From contig JAODLY010000028.1 of NCBI GenBank assembly GCA_025464445.1, forward strand, positions 1 through 64,000: a stretch of 64,000 nt of DNA. Reading direction: 5' to 3'. A program made the translations under genes and the position numbers. Shown one piece after another: positions 17,002 through 26,164 of this stretch. Within the stretch, counting starts at the first letter, position 1; every line of letters begins with the position of its first letter. The notes under the pieces were generated by a model. It had not been told where the DNA came from and ran no database searches. It was given only the letters and a program-made list of their open reading frames with translations. Source of the stretch: Rhodoglobus sp. GTDB taxonomy: Bacteria > Actinomycetota > Actinomycetes > Actinomycetales > Microbacteriaceae.

Positions 17002-18446
17002 CCGCCCACCACCTCCGGCACCGACAATCGGAACTCGTCGTCGGCAAGTGCAGAGACGAATTCCGGATCGTGGGTGATGGCGAGGGCGGCAGTGCCGTCG
17101 TCGAGCAGGTCGCGGAGCATCCCGACGAGCTCGAGCCAGGTGCGCGAATCCTGGCCGAATGTCGGTTCGTCCAGCACGAGAATCGGTGGGCGGGTGGCGA
17201 GCACTGCGGCCACGGAGAGCCGGCGCTTCTCCCCTCCCGAGAGGGTGAACGGGTTGGCGTGCATGAGGTGGTCGAGCCGCAGGCGTTCGGCAAGGTCGGC
17301 GCTGCGCCGCGCGATCTCGGGGCCGGGCATCCCGAGCGCTTTCGGCCCGATGGAGAGTTCGTCGCTCACCCTGCCGGTGAGGAACTGGTGCTCCGGGTCC
17401 TGGAAAACCGTGCCGATGCGCGAAACCAGGTCGCGGGACTTCCAGCGCACGGGCTGGTCGGGGTAGCCCTCGACGACGACCGCGCCCGCCGCGGGTGGCA
17501 GCAGCCCCGCGATGGTGAGACCCAGCGTGGATTTTCCCGACCCGTTCGGGCCGGTGACCGCAAGCATCCGCCCGCTGGCTAGTTCCAGTTCGATCCCGGT
17601 GTGCAGCACTGTCGACGCCACGCGGGCGATCGACAGGTCTTCGGTGTGCAGCAGCCGACTCGACCCCGCGAGCGTCGCTCGGGCCGGGGCGGCCGGCTCG
17701 AAGCCGGGCACCCAGACCCCGGATGCCGCGAGCCCGGCGCCTTCCCGTCGAAGCACCTCGTCCACGCTCCCGTCGGCCACCGCGCCGCCACCCGCCTCGA
17801 GCACGACGACGCGGTCGACGAGGTCACGCCAGACGGACACCCTGTGCTCGATCACGACGAGCGTCGCGCCTGTCGACTCGACCACGCGGCGCACAGCATC
17901 GCGCACCTCGATGACACCGTCGGGATCGAGGTTCGCGGTCGGCTCGTCGAGCAGGATGAGGCCGGGCCGCATCGCGAGCACACCCGCGAGTGCGAGGCGC
18001 TGCTTCTGCCCGCCGGAGAGTTCGCTCGTCGGATGCCAGAGGGGCAGGTCGAGCCCCACCGCGTCGAGCGACTCGCGCACCCTGCGCCAGATCTCCTCCC
18101 GCGGCACCCCGAGGTTCTCGCAGCCGAACGCGACGTCGTCGCCCACCCTCGCGAGGACCACCTGCGAGTCCGGGTCTTGCAGCACGAGCCCGACTCGGCC
18201 TCGTGCGGCGTCCGGCGCCCGTCCGTCGATGAGCAGTTCACCGCGTCGTTCGCCGTCGTCGTCGCCGCCGAGCACGCCGGCGAGGGCGTGCACGAGTGTC
18301 GACTTGCCCGACCCGGATGCCCCGAGCAGCAGCACCCGTTCACCCGGCTCGACAGCCAGGTCGAGCCCCGAGACGACCCACGTTGAGCGCCCGGCGTGCC
18401 GCCAGCCCCAGCCGCGCGCGCGGATCGACGCCGCCGCCGAGGTCAA
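16998..18446 (-). CDS. ykoD: ECF transporter duplicated ATPase (YkoD-like, EcfA-EcfA' fusion)
   Basis: A 482-aa protein with two full ABC domains. Domain 1 has Walker A GASGSGKST (Lys48), LSGGQKQR and VILLDEPTANLD-like Walker B; domain 2 has GPNGSGKST, LSGGEKRR and ILVLDEPTFGQD. It powers the YkoEDC importer. The start is inferred to be TTG at 18446, because it overlaps the ykoE stop as TTGA and gives the normal family N-terminus; the longer frame up to 18524 overlaps ykoE. Confidence 0.88.
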   Translation of the reverse strand: MTSAAASIRARGWGWRHAGRSTWVVSGLDLAVEPGERVLLLGASGSGKSTLVHALAGVLGGDDDGERRGELLIDGRAPDAARGRVGLVLQDPDSQVVLARVGDDVAFGCENLGVPREEIWRRVRESLDAVGLDLPLWHPTSELSGGQKQRLALAGVLAMRPGLILLDEPTANLDPDGVIEVRDAVRRVVESTGATLVVIEHRVSVWRDLVDRVVVLEAGGGAVADGSVDEVLRREGAGLAASGVWVPGFEPAAPARATLAGSSRLLHTEDLSIARVASTVLHTGIELELASGRMLAVTGPNGSGKSTLGLTIAGLLPPAAGAVVVEGYPDQPVRWKSRDLVSRIGTVFQDPEHQFLTGRVSDELSIGPKALGMPGPEIARRSADLAERLRLDHLMHANPFTLSGGEKRRLSVAAVLATRPPILVLDEPTFGQDSRTWLELVGMLRDLLDDGTAALAITHDPEFVSALADDEFRLSVPEVVGG

Positions 18447-19066
18447 TTGGCCGCCGCGGCACTCCGGCCGGAGGCGAAGCGGCTCAACGCCCCGGTGCGG
18501 GCAAGCGCACGCACCAGCAACCACGATCCGAGCCCGGCGATCACCGCACCGGAGACGACCGCGCAGATCGCGTATGCACTCGCGAACCCCTGGGACGCGC
18601 CCGCGTACCAGAGCGTGAGGTCATTGACCGCCATCCCGAGCCCGGATGCCGCGCCCGCGAGCACCGCGACGAACACCCGCCAATTCGCGTACACGAACAC
18701 CAGGAACACCAGTTCGGCACCGAGGCCCTGCACGAACCCACCCTCGAGGGTCAGGAGCCCCCATTTGGCGCCCAGCAGCCCCTCCACTGTCGCCGCGAGC
18801 ACTTCGACGAAGATCGCGGCGCCCGGCTTGCGCACGATGAGCGCCCCCAGCACCCCGGCGACGAGCCAGATGCCGTAGGTGATCGACTGCAGCCCGGGCA
18901 GCGCGGCCTCGAGCGGCGCTGTCGCGGGCACGTAGACCTGGTCCCAGGCGAAGTAGACGAGGCCGATCGCGACGCCGACGACGCTGGCCACGACGATGTC
19001 CACCACCCGCCACTTCGCGCGGAGGCGCAGCGGTGAGCGGGTACTGGAGATGGAAGTTGTTGTCAC
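18443..19066 (-). CDS. ykoE: ECF transporter S component (YkoE-like, thiamine/HMP)
   Basis: A 207-aa membrane protein with five to six hydrophobic helices, matching the YkoE pattern: VVDIVVASVVGVAIGLVYFA near the start and the GLLGAKWGLLTLEGGFVQGLGAE block. YkoE binds thiamine or HMP in the membrane. GTG at 19066 is chosen because AAAGG lies upstream and because the open frame beyond it is the TPP riboswitch. First gene of the five-gene riboswitch-led run. Confidence 0.88.
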   Translation of the reverse strand: MTTTSISSTRSPLRLRAKWRVVDIVVASVVGVAIGLVYFAWDQVYVPATAPLEAALPGLQSITYGIWLVAGVLGALIVRKPGAAIFVEVLAATVEGLLGAKWGLLTLEGGFVQGLGAELVFLVFVYANWRVFVAVLAGAASGLGMAVNDLTLWYAGASQGFASAYAICAVVSGAVIAGLGSWLLVRALARTGALSRFASGRSAAAAN

Positions 19067-19103
19067 AATCGTGCCTTTCACAGTGAATGGCACGGGTTTC
19101 AAG

Positions 19104-19208
19104 AGTGTCTGCCTCCCTGCGCTGGCATGATCCAGATCAGGTTCGACGGTCGAAGCTTGGAGAAGCTTCCTCTCAGCCCGGCTCACCGGACTCCCGTGTT
19201 CGCGTCCC
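19104..19208 (-). promoter_or_regulatory. TPP riboswitch (thi box)
   Basis: On the minus strand the conserved blocks appear in order: CGGGAGTCC, GGCTGAGAGG (complement of 19169-19178), a P3-type hairpin built on AAGCTT repeats, then GAACCTGATCTGGATCATG and CCAGCGCAGGGA. These are the pyrimidine- and pyrophosphate-sensing cores of the thi box. It ends about 37 bases before the ykoE GTG, so translational control (masking of AAAGG) or termination is expected. Thiamine pyrophosphate would turn the operon off. Confidence 0.95.
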
Positions 19209-19232
19209 AGTCTACGGCTGCCTGCCGGTCAT

Positions 19233-20033
19233 TCACTTCTGCAATTGTTCTGCCCCGGCTAATCGCTGCGCGAAGTAGATGGGCACGATCGACACGAGCA
19301 CGAGCACGACCGCGATGACGTTCACGATGGGCGCCTGGTTGGGGCGGAAGAGGTTGTCGAGGATCCAGATCGGCAGGGTCGTCACCCCGGAACCCGCCGT
19401 GAACGTTGTGACGATGATCTCGTCGAAACTCAGGGCGAAAGCGAGGAGACCGCCCGCTAACAGGGCCGAGCGCAGCTGAGGGAAGGTCACCAGGCGGAAT
19501 GTCGTCCAGACGCCCGCCCCGAGATCTGCTGAGGCCTCCTCCAGGCTCGTGCCCATGCGCCTCAGCCGGGCAACGACGTTGTTGAACACCGTGACGATGC
19601 AGAAGGTCGCATGCGCGACGATGATCGTCAACAGGCCGAGCCGGACGTCCAGAATCGTGCGGAATGCGTTGTTGAGGGCGATTCCCGTGACGATTCCCGG
19701 AAGCGCGATGGGGAGGATGACGAGCAGGCTCACCGCATCCCTTCCGAAGAAGCTGTGGCGCTGCAGCGCGAGCGACACGAGTGTGCCGAGGAGCAACGAG
19801 ATCGCTGTCGCGACGACCGCGACCTGCGTGCTCGTCGCGATGGCCTCAAGGGCGCCCGCGTTGCGGAATGCCCGACCCCACCACTCCAGTGTGAAGCCGG
19901 GCGGCGGCCAGGTGAGGTTCGTGCTCGTGCTGAAGGAGTTCACCAGCACGACCATCAACGGGAGATAGACGAGCGCGAGGATCACCCCTGCGACGGTGCC
20001 CAGGGTGACCCGCGCAATTCGGCTCAAACGCAT
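19233..20033 (-). CDS. ABC transporter permease (PotC-like)
   Basis: A 266-aa six-helix permease of the spermidine/putrescine type. The EAA cytoplasmic loop is ASADLGAGVWTTFRLVTFPQL. It pairs with the PotB-like permease to import a polyamine or similar cation. It follows that gene by 8 bases and is last in a four-gene operon. Its stop lies only about 25 bases before the TPP aptamer of the next operon. Confidence 0.9.
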   Translation of the reverse strand: MRLSRIARVTLGTVAGVILALVYLPLMVVLVNSFSTSTNLTWPPPGFTLEWWGRAFRNAGALEAIATSTQVAVVATAISLLLGTLVSLALQRHSFFGRDAVSLLVILPIALPGIVTGIALNNAFRTILDVRLGLLTIIVAHATFCIVTVFNNVVARLRRMGTSLEEASADLGAGVWTTFRLVTFPQLRSALLAGGLLAFALSFDEIIVTTFTAGSGVTTLPIWILDNLFRPNQAPIVNVIAVVLVLVSIVPIYFAQRLAGAEQLQK

Positions 20034-20041
20034 GCCTGCCC

Positions 20042-20968
20042 CTAGAGGTTATCGAGTGCGCCAGTGCGGCGCGCGGCTGTGAGGTAGACGATCATGATGG
20101 CGATCGGGATGAGCGCGATCGCGGCAGCGAGCGGCAGGTTGTTGGCCGCACCCACGTTCGTGAACACGAGGTTGCCCAACAGCTGGTTTGCTCCCCCGAC
20201 GATATTGACCGTGATGTAGTCGCCGAGCGAAAGCGAGAAACTGAAGATCGACCCGGCGATGATGGCGGGCCACAGCATCGGCAGCATGATAGATCGCAGC
20301 GTGCGGCCGGTTTTCGCGCCGAGATCGCTCGATGCCTCCAGCAGCGAATTGGGCACCCGTTCGAGGCCTGCGTAGATCGGCAGGATGACGTAAGGCAACC
20401 AGAGGTATGACAGCGTGATAATCGTCGCCGGCAGGCCGTAGCCGGGCGACTCCCCGCCGAACGGCTTGACGAGCCACTCGAAGATGCCGCCCTGGGAGAG
20501 CACCGAGCGCCAGGCGTATGCCTTCACGAGGTAGCTCGCCCAGAGCGGCATAAGCACAGCGATGACAAGCAGGCGTTGCGCCCGCGGGCTCGCGACCTTC
20601 GCCATGTAGAAGGCGATGGGCAGTGCCACCAGCACATCGATGAGCGTCACGAGCAGGGCGACGCCGACAGTGCGCAGGGTGACCGCCTGGTACAGCGACC
20701 CGCTGAGCACGGTGACGATGTTGTCCAGGGTCCAGGTCTGCGAGATCTTGCCGGTGAAGCTGTCAACTGTCCACAGCGCGGTGACCAGGAGGGCAGCGAG
20801 GGCGGCGATGTAGACGAGTCCGAGCCAGAACAGCGGTGCGGAGAGCAGCAGCGCGAGCCGTACCCGCGCGTGCTTGCTCAGGAATACCGAGAGCTTTCGT
20901 GCCGTGGTCTCCCTGGGGCGGGGGACCACGGCACGAGGCATTCGTGGCGCCGTCGCGTCACCTGTCAT
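20042..20968 (-). CDS. ABC transporter permease (PotB-like)
   Basis: A 308-aa permease with a 30-residue cytoplasmic head and six transmembrane segments. The EAA loop is ASSDLGAKTGRTLRSIMLPML. It would form the translocation pore with the PotC-like protein. It begins 6 bases after the binding-protein stop, so the two are co-transcribed. Confidence 0.9.
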   Translation of the reverse strand: MTGDATAPRMPRAVVPRPRETTARKLSVFLSKHARVRLALLLSAPLFWLGLVYIAALAALLVTALWTVDSFTGKISQTWTLDNIVTVLSGSLYQAVTLRTVGVALLVTLIDVLVALPIAFYMAKVASPRAQRLLVIAVLMPLWASYLVKAYAWRSVLSQGGIFEWLVKPFGGESPGYGLPATIITLSYLWLPYVILPIYAGLERVPNSLLEASSDLGAKTGRTLRSIMLPMLWPAIIAGSIFSFSLSLGDYITVNIVGGANQLLGNLVFTNVGAANNLPLAAAIALIPIAIMIVYLTAARRTGALDNL

Positions 20969-20974
20969 CGTTGG

Positions 20975-22147
20975 CTAACCCTTGATCTCCTGCCAAGCGG
21001 TCGTCCAGGCGGAGTAGTCGGTGCACTCCACATCGGTGCGACCGTCGAGGCACTTGGCGATCGGGGTGGACCAGTACCATATCTGCGAGGCGTAAGCCTC
21101 GTCGCCCGCGTGGTATGACTCGCAGTCGTCACGGAAGTCGCACGCGGCCTGGCTGGAGGGCGCTTCGCCGAAGTAGGCCGTCGCTTGGGCGTTCGCCTCC
21201 GGGCTGGCTATGTAGTCGAGCCACGCGTACGCGCAATTCGGGCTCTTCGCCTGGGACGAGATCATCCAGGTATCCGACCATCCGGTCGTGCCCTCCTCGG
21301 GCAGCACGACGTCGGTGTTGCCGGTCGTGACGGAATTCTGGATGACCTGCCAGGTCGTGCCGACTACCGAGTCGCCGGTTTCGAAGGCCTGGATCTCCTT
21401 GAGGTAGTCACTCCAGTACTCCCCCACGTTGGCTCGCTGGCCCTTGAGCAGGTCCACAGCCGCCGCAAGCTGCGTGGTGTCGAGCGCATAGGGGTTCTTG
21501 ATACCGAGCTCGGGGCTGTGGGCCATCAGGTACACGGCTGCATCGGCGATGTAGATCGGCGAATCGTACGCTGTGACCTTGCCGGCATATGCGGAACCCT
21601 TGTCAAACACCACGTCCCACGATGTTGGTGGCGTGGTGAAAGTGTCCGTGTTGTACATGAGCAGGTTGGCACCGTAGCCGTGCGGGATGCCGTACGAGAC
21701 CCCGTCCACGCTGTTCCAGGACTGCATCTTCAGGAAGTCGAAGATGCCCGCGTAATTCTTGAGCAGGTCGGTATTCACCGGCGCGACATCCCCGGCAGCG
21801 ACAAGACGCAGCGAGGCGTCACCGGATGCGGCCACGACGTCGTAGTCCCCCGTCTTCATCAGGGTGAACGCTTCGTCGGAGGTGCCGTAGCTTTTGCTGG
21901 TCACCTTGCAACCGGTTTGGTCCTCGAAGGCAGTGACCCAGTCCACCGTGGGGTCGTTGCTACCGTCTTCGACGTAGCCGGGCCAGGCAAGGATGGAGAC
22001 GCTGCCCTCCATCGTGCCGAGCTTGTCTGGCGCGCCGCCGCTACCTGATGGTGTCGAGGTCGTTCCGCATGCCGTGAGGAGGGCGACCGAGGCGATCGCG
22101 AGACCGGCGAGGATCGCCGGCCGTCGCCGTGCTGTGTAGAGGTGCAT
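20975..22147 (-). CDS. ABC transporter substrate-binding lipoprotein (PotD/PotF-like)
   Basis: A 390-aa extracellular solute-binding protein (SBP_bac_8/PotD type) with lipobox ALLTACG (Cys27). The body has the PotD-like features ILAWPGYVEDGS near the N-terminus, SYGTSDEAFTLMKTGDYDVV and SYGIPHGYGANLLMYN. Start is ATG 22147 because GGAG lies 7 bases upstream; the ATG at 22159 has no ribosome site. Six Cys besides the lipobox are unusual for PotD. The ligand is probably a polyamine or similar amine, but the sequence does not settle it. Confidence 0.9.
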   Translation of the reverse strand: MHLYTARRRPAILAGLAIASVALLTACGTTSTPSGSGGAPDKLGTMEGSVSILAWPGYVEDGSNDPTVDWVTAFEDQTGCKVTSKSYGTSDEAFTLMKTGDYDVVAASGDASLRLVAAGDVAPVNTDLLKNYAGIFDFLKMQSWNSVDGVSYGIPHGYGANLLMYNTDTFTTPPTSWDVVFDKGSAYAGKVTAYDSPIYIADAAVYLMAHSPELGIKNPYALDTTQLAAAVDLLKGQRANVGEYWSDYLKEIQAFETGDSVVGTTWQVIQNSVTTGNTDVVLPEEGTTGWSDTWMISSQAKSPNCAYAWLDYIASPEANAQATAYFGEAPSSQAACDFRDDCESYHAGDEAYASQIWYWSTPIAKCLDGRTDVECTDYSAWTTAWQEIKG

Positions 22148-22200
22148 TGCGTACTCCATTCTTTTGGTGGCTGTTCTGTTGGTGGCTCTCCCGGGTTGGC

Positions 22201-23235
22201 TCAGGCCGGAGCGGCGAGCTGCACGATGTCGCTGGCGGCAAACCGTGCGTCGACGCGCGCAGCCCGTCGATCGCCCGTCGAACGGGATGACGCGTTCTGC
22301 TCGAGCACGGTGAGGCGCTTGCCGCCCGCCAACTCCAGGAGCAGGCGGGTGCTGGTGCCGAGATAGATGACTTCGGCGATTGTTCCCTCCAGCGAGATCG
22401 TGCCGCCGGCCGGCGTGGATGCCGGAGGATGCAGCGTCACTTTCTCGGGGCGAATCGAGTTTGTCCCGGGCAGCTTCAGCATCTCTCGCGACTCTGTCTC
22501 GTCGAAGATGTTGGAAGTACCGACGAAGGAGGCAACGAAAGGGGAGGCCGGCGCCTCGTAGATCTCGGCCGGCGTACCCAGTTGCTCGATGCGCCCGTTA
22601 TTGAAGACCGCGATCCGGTCGCTGAGCGTGAGCGCCTCCTCCTGATCGTGTGTGACGAAGATGAAGGTTATGCCCAGCGAACGCTGGAGTTCTTTCAATT
22701 CCACCTGCATCTGCTCGCGGAGCTTGAGATCGAGCGCACCGAGCGGCTCGTCCAGGAGCAGCACTTTGGGTTGCACGACTGTGGCTCGCGCGAGCGCGAC
22801 ACGCTGTCGCTGGCCACCGGAGAGCTGGCTGGGTTTTCGATCGCCGAATCCGCCGAGCGCCACCGCGTCGAGGGCCGCACGAGCGCGCTCCTCGCGTTCG
22901 CGCTTGCCCATCCCTCTGACTCTGAGCCCGTATGAGACGTTGTCGAGCACGGACATGTGCGGAAAGAGGGCGTAGTCCTGGAACACGGTGTTCACGTCGC
23001 GATCGAAGGGGGCCCGGGTCGTGACATCCTGCCCAAGCAGCGAAACGGTGCCGGAGGTTGGCAGCTCGAAGCCGGCGATGAGACGCAGCACGGTGGTCTT
23101 GCCAGAGCCGGACGGGCCAAGCATCGAGAAGAATTCGCCCGCCGCGATATCCAGGTCAAGATCGTCAACGGCGCGAACCGCGCCAAAAGTCTTCGTGAGC
23201 CCCGTGAGCCGGATCGCGGGGGTAGCTGGTGTCAC
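22201..23235 (-). CDS. ABC transporter ATP-binding protein (PotA-like)
   Basis: A 344-aa ATPase with Walker [10 protein letters not shown], signature LSGGQRQR, Walker [13 protein letters not shown] and switch FVTHDQEEA, followed by a C-terminal TOBE-type regulatory domain (about 255-340). It powers the PotBC-like permeases. GTG start at 23235 has an excellent AAGGAGG ribosome site. First gene of the operon and divergent from the GntR regulator. Confidence 0.92.
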   Translation of the reverse strand: MTPATPAIRLTGLTKTFGAVRAVDDLDLDIAAGEFFSMLGPSGSGKTTVLRLIAGFELPTSGTVSLLGQDVTTRAPFDRDVNTVFQDYALFPHMSVLDNVSYGLRVRGMGKREREERARAALDAVALGGFGDRKPSQLSGGQRQRVALARATVVQPKVLLLDEPLGALDLKLREQMQVELKELQRSLGITFIFVTHDQEEALTLSDRIAVFNNGRIEQLGTPAEIYEAPASPFVASFVGTSNIFDETESREMLKLPGTNSIRPEKVTLHPPASTPAGGTISLEGTIAEVIYLGTSTRLLLELAGGKRLTVLEQNASSRSTGDRRAARVDARFAASDIVQLAAPA

Positions 23236-23264
23236 GCGGGGCCTCCTTGCTGCCTGTAGTAAAT

Positions 23265-23280
23265 CATATGGAACCAGATG
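23265..23280. promoter_or_regulatory. candidate GntR operator between importer and regulator
   Basis: CATATGGAACCAGATG is an inverted repeat (CATATGG / CCAGATG, one mismatch, 2-bp centre). TGGnnCCA-type symmetry is common for FadR-like regulators. It sits in the 105-bp divergent region between the PotA-like gene and the GntR gene. Confidence 0.45.
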
Positions 23281-23340
23281 TCATGCAAGTCTCTGGGATG
23301 TTACGGTCGTGTCACGCAGTACTCCACCAGCAGGAAAGCC

Positions 23341-24096
23341 ATGCCACAGTCCATCCGCTCTACGACAGCAGCGCGAGCTGCCGTCTTCGCCCCACTTGCC
23401 GGCGGTGGACGCGCGGAACTCGTTGCGCAACGACTCACCGACGCGATCGAGCTCGGGCTGCTCGCCCACGGCGAGCGTCTGCCCAGTGAGACCGAGATGG
23501 CGCGGCAGTTCGGGGTAGCGACCGTCACGACACGCGAAGCACTCGAGACCCTTCGTGACAAGGGCCTGGTCGAGACGAGGCGCGGACGAGACGGCGGAAG
23601 CTTCGTCGTGTCAAAAGACTCGCGCGCCGCAAGCGTCGACCGGCGGGTGAAGGCACTGTCGCGCGTGGAGCTGCGAGACATGGGCGTGTACTACACGGCG
23701 ATCGCGGCAATGGCGGCCGAACTGGCCGCGGACCGCGCCACGGTCGACGATATCGAGCACCTCACTGCGTCGATCGGCGCCGTGGACGTTACAGATGAGG
23801 CGTCCACCCGCCGCGGGGAAGGCAATTTTCGGCTCGAGGTAGCTGCCCTGTCGCAATCAGCAAGGCTCGTCCGCGAAGAATTGCGGCTGCAGGCGGAGTT
23901 CGCCCCGCTGCTCTGGTTGTGCCTGCGCGAGCCGGCGTACCGCGAGAGCAGTCGCGCATCGCACCTCGCCGTCGTCGGCGCCATCGAGTCGATGGACGGG
24001 CAGGCCGCCCGCCGCATTACCTGCGAGCACATTGCAGACGCCATAGAGTGGCTGCTCGAAGCCAAGGTCGCATTGGAAGGAAAGGGCTGGCCGTGA
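23341..24096 (+). CDS. GntR family transcriptional regulator (FadR/FCD type)
   Basis: A 251-aa regulator. The winged helix is at about 20-90 (ERLPSETEMARQFGVATVTTREAL) and a helical FCD-like ligand domain follows. Start ATG 23341 has AGGAAA upstream; the frame continues to 23278 without a ribosome site. Its stop overlaps the next gene as GTGA, so it is co-translated with a Cache-domain protein. It is likely the local regulator of the Pot-like importer. Confidence 0.88.
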   Translation: MPQSIRSTTAARAAVFAPLAGGGRAELVAQRLTDAIELGLLAHGERLPSETEMARQFGVATVTTREALETLRDKGLVETRRGRDGGSFVVSKDSRAASVDRRVKALSRVELRDMGVYYTAIAAMAAELAADRATVDDIEHLTASIGAVDVTDEASTRRGEGNFRLEVAALSQSARLVREELRLQAEFAPLLWLCLREPAYRESSRASHLAVVGAIESMDGQAARRITCEHIADAIEWLLEAKVALEGKGWP

Positions 24097-24827
24097 CCGG
24101 GACATTGAGCCCAGCTGTGCAGGATTGCCTCATCGCCGTGAGTTCGACATTCGGCTCGGTATTCGCCCACATCGACTCGTGGCGCGAGAGCATCGAATCC
24201 GTCGTCGATGAACGAGGCGGCCTCGCCACGCGTGACATCGATGACCTGACGGAGAGTCTCGTCGTGCCAGGCCTCTCAGCACACGACGCGCTCATCATCG
24301 GCGCGGGCTTCGTGGCAACCCCGGGATTTCTCGCCGACGCGGGATGGCATCTTGCCTGGTGGCTTGGCCATTCGAACACGTTCGGGGTCGGCTCCGCCGA
24401 TCCCTCGATCCGCCGCCTCGAGGCGGAGGAGGATCCGTCGTCCGACAACTTCCGCGACTACACGACCCTCGAATGGTGGCGCGTTCCCGCGAGCACGGGC
24501 GCGCCCCACATCACCGGTCCATATGTCGACTACCTCTGTACCGACGATTACACGCTCACCCTCACGATGCCCGCGCGGTACGGCGGCGCGATGATTGGTG
24601 TCGTCGGCGCCGACCTCTACGTGAATGACATCGAGCGCACCCTACTGCCGCACGTTCGGGCTATCGGCGCAGCGACGGTCGTCAACTCCTCCGGTCGAGT
24701 CGTCGTGTCCACCGACCCGCACCGCCCAACGGGCTCGCTCCTGCGCGCCGTCGATGGGCATCGCAGCACGATCATCCCGTGTGACGCGACGAGCCTGCTG
24801 CTCGTGTTGGACGCGCCCGACAGCTAG
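24093..24827 (+). CDS. Cache-domain-containing protein, apparently cytosolic
   Basis: A 244-aa protein resembling a PDC/Cache sensory domain, with blocks such as WWRVPASTGAPHITGPYVDYLC, TMPARYGGAMIGVVGADLYV and VVNSSGRVVVST. Cache domains normally lie outside the cell between two membrane helices and bind amino acids, amines or acids. Here there is no signal peptide or membrane helix. It starts at GTG 24093 inside the regulator stop (GTGA). It may give ligand information to the regulator; that is an inference. Confidence 0.75.
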   Translation: MTGTLSPAVQDCLIAVSSTFGSVFAHIDSWRESIESVVDERGGLATRDIDDLTESLVVPGLSAHDALIIGAGFVATPGFLADAGWHLAWWLGHSNTFGVGSADPSIRRLEAEEDPSSDNFRDYTTLEWWRVPASTGAPHITGPYVDYLCTDDYTLTLTMPARYGGAMIGVVGADLYVNDIERTLLPHVRAIGAATVVNSSGRVVVSTDPHRPTGSLLRAVDGHRSTIIPCDATSLLLVLDAPDS

Positions 24828-25324
24828 AGCAGCGCGACGAGCTTCTTGACGGTGCGCAGGTTGCGACCCGTCGCCTCCGGCGGGAACTGCTTCCAGAAGG
24901 CCGGCTTGAGCTTCGTCTTCGAGATGCCGTCCGGCAGCGAGCCGTACACGGCATCCGGCCCGATCTGGAGTTGCTCAGGGGCGAGCTGCTCCGGGGACGG
25001 CCTGTCGACCACCGCCGGCACGCTGCCCATGAGCGTGACAAGCAGTCGGGACTCGTCCCCCTCGAAGGGCATGGCTTCCACTATTCCGCGAAGCCGGGGG
25101 CCGTCCACAATCAGCACGCGGGTCGAGACGCCGGTCTCCTCGAAGATGCGTTTCTCGAGGGCTGCGGCCGTGACATCCCCGGAGAAGACCACGTTCCCAC
25201 TGTTGAGCACGGTCGCGACGTCCGTGCAACCGAGTTCGGCGAAGATCACCCTGAGCGTGGCCATCGGCACCGTCGAGTTGCCTCCGACGTTAATGCCGCG
25301 CAGCAGGGCGACCTGCCTGCCCAT
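24824..25324 (-). CDS. DUF1697 domain-containing protein
   Basis: A 166-aa DUF1697 protein. The family hallmark LLRGINVGG is at residues 7-15, and TVLNSGNVVFSG follows near 39-50. Function is unknown for the family. ATG 25324. It follows the glycosyltransferase gene in the same direction, with 3 bases between, and converges with the Cache gene (4-base overlap of ends). Confidence 0.9.
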   Translation of the reverse strand: MGRQVALLRGINVGGNSTVPMATLRVIFAELGCTDVATVLNSGNVVFSGDVTAAALEKRIFEETGVSTRVLIVDGPRLRGIVEAMPFEGDESRLLVTLMGSVPAVVDRPSPEQLAPEQLQIGPDAVYGSLPDGISKTKLKPAFWKQFPPEATGRNLRTVKKLVALL

Positions 25325-25327
25325 GTC

Positions 25328-26164
25328 TTAGCGCCCCGCCTGCGCCGCTTTGCGCCGCTCGTTACGCAGTTCGCCCTGCCGCATCGCCTTGAGTGCGGGA
25401 TAGGCGGACAGGAAGATCGCCATCGGGGCGCGCAGGGCAATGCTGCGTACTTTGTGTTTCTTGTAGGTGCGCTCGAAACGCATCACGTAGTTGTAGAACT
25501 CCCTCGGGGAATCATCGATGCGGCGGGCCGACATGCCGGTCACCATCTCCGAGGAATACGCGATCTTCAACTTGTGCAGGTGCAGGTGGATAGAGAGGTC
25601 GACGTCTTCGTGCAGCTCGTCCTCGGGATCGAGACACACCTCTGTGCGCACCTGCTGCCACGCAGTCGCCCTGATCGCCATGTTGCTGCCGAACAGCAGG
25701 TGGTATTCGCTCGCGATGCGGATGAGTGCCCTCCGGAGCGCGTCGTCGGCGATGTGCCCGAAGCGGCGCAAGGGCATGTCGTAGTAGATGACCGGGCCGG
25801 CGCAAGCCGCCACCTGGGAATCGGCGAACGCCTTTTGCACCTCCTCCACCCAGTTCGGCTCGAGCACCGAATCCGCATCGATGCGCCCGATGACTTCACC
25901 CCGCGCCGCATCCAGGCCGAAATTGCGGGTCGGGATGAGGCCCTGCGTGGCATCCTGCTTCATGTACACGATGGGCGCCTCCGGGTACGCCATCTGCAGT
26001 GCGCGCACGACGGCGGCCGTGTCATCCGTCGACTTGTTGTCCACGACGATGATCTCCATCGCGGCAACCGTCTGGTCGAGCGCCGCAACCACGCAGGCTT
26101 TTATCGTCTGCTGTTCGTTGTAGGCGGGGATGACAATCGAAACGCTCGGCGGCTCGAGGGGCAT
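25328..26164 (-). CDS. glycosyltransferase family 2
   Basis: A 278-aa GT-A fold enzyme. It has VSIVIPAYNEQQTIKACV at the N-terminus, the VVDNKSTDDT nucleotide-sugar region and the metal-binding DxD as IDADSV near residue 95. No strong membrane helices are seen apart from a weak C-terminal hydrophobic patch, so it is likely peripheral. It would transfer a sugar to a lipid, protein or polysaccharide acceptor; the acceptor is not evident. Confidence 0.9.
   Translation of the reverse strand: MPLEPPSVSIVIPAYNEQQTIKACVVAALDQTVAAMEIIVVDNKSTDDTAAVVRALQMAYPEAPIVYMKQDATQGLIPTRNFGLDAARGEVIGRIDADSVLEPNWVEEVQKAFADSQVAACAGPVIYYDMPLRRFGHIADDALRRALIRIASEYHLLFGSNMAIRATAWQQVRTEVCLDPEDELHEDVDLSIHLHLHKLKIAYSSEMVTGMSARRIDDSPREFYNYVMRFERTYKKHKVRSIALRAPMAIFLSAYPALKAMRQGELRNERRKAAQAGR

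Noticed and set aside
18447..18524. Longer N-terminus for the duplicated ATPase (YkoD-like)
   Set aside because: It lies entirely within the ykoE coding region in another frame; the TTGA overlap start gives the normal family N-terminus.
19067..19186. N-terminal extension of ykoE
   Set aside because: The extension is the TPP riboswitch and leader read as protein.
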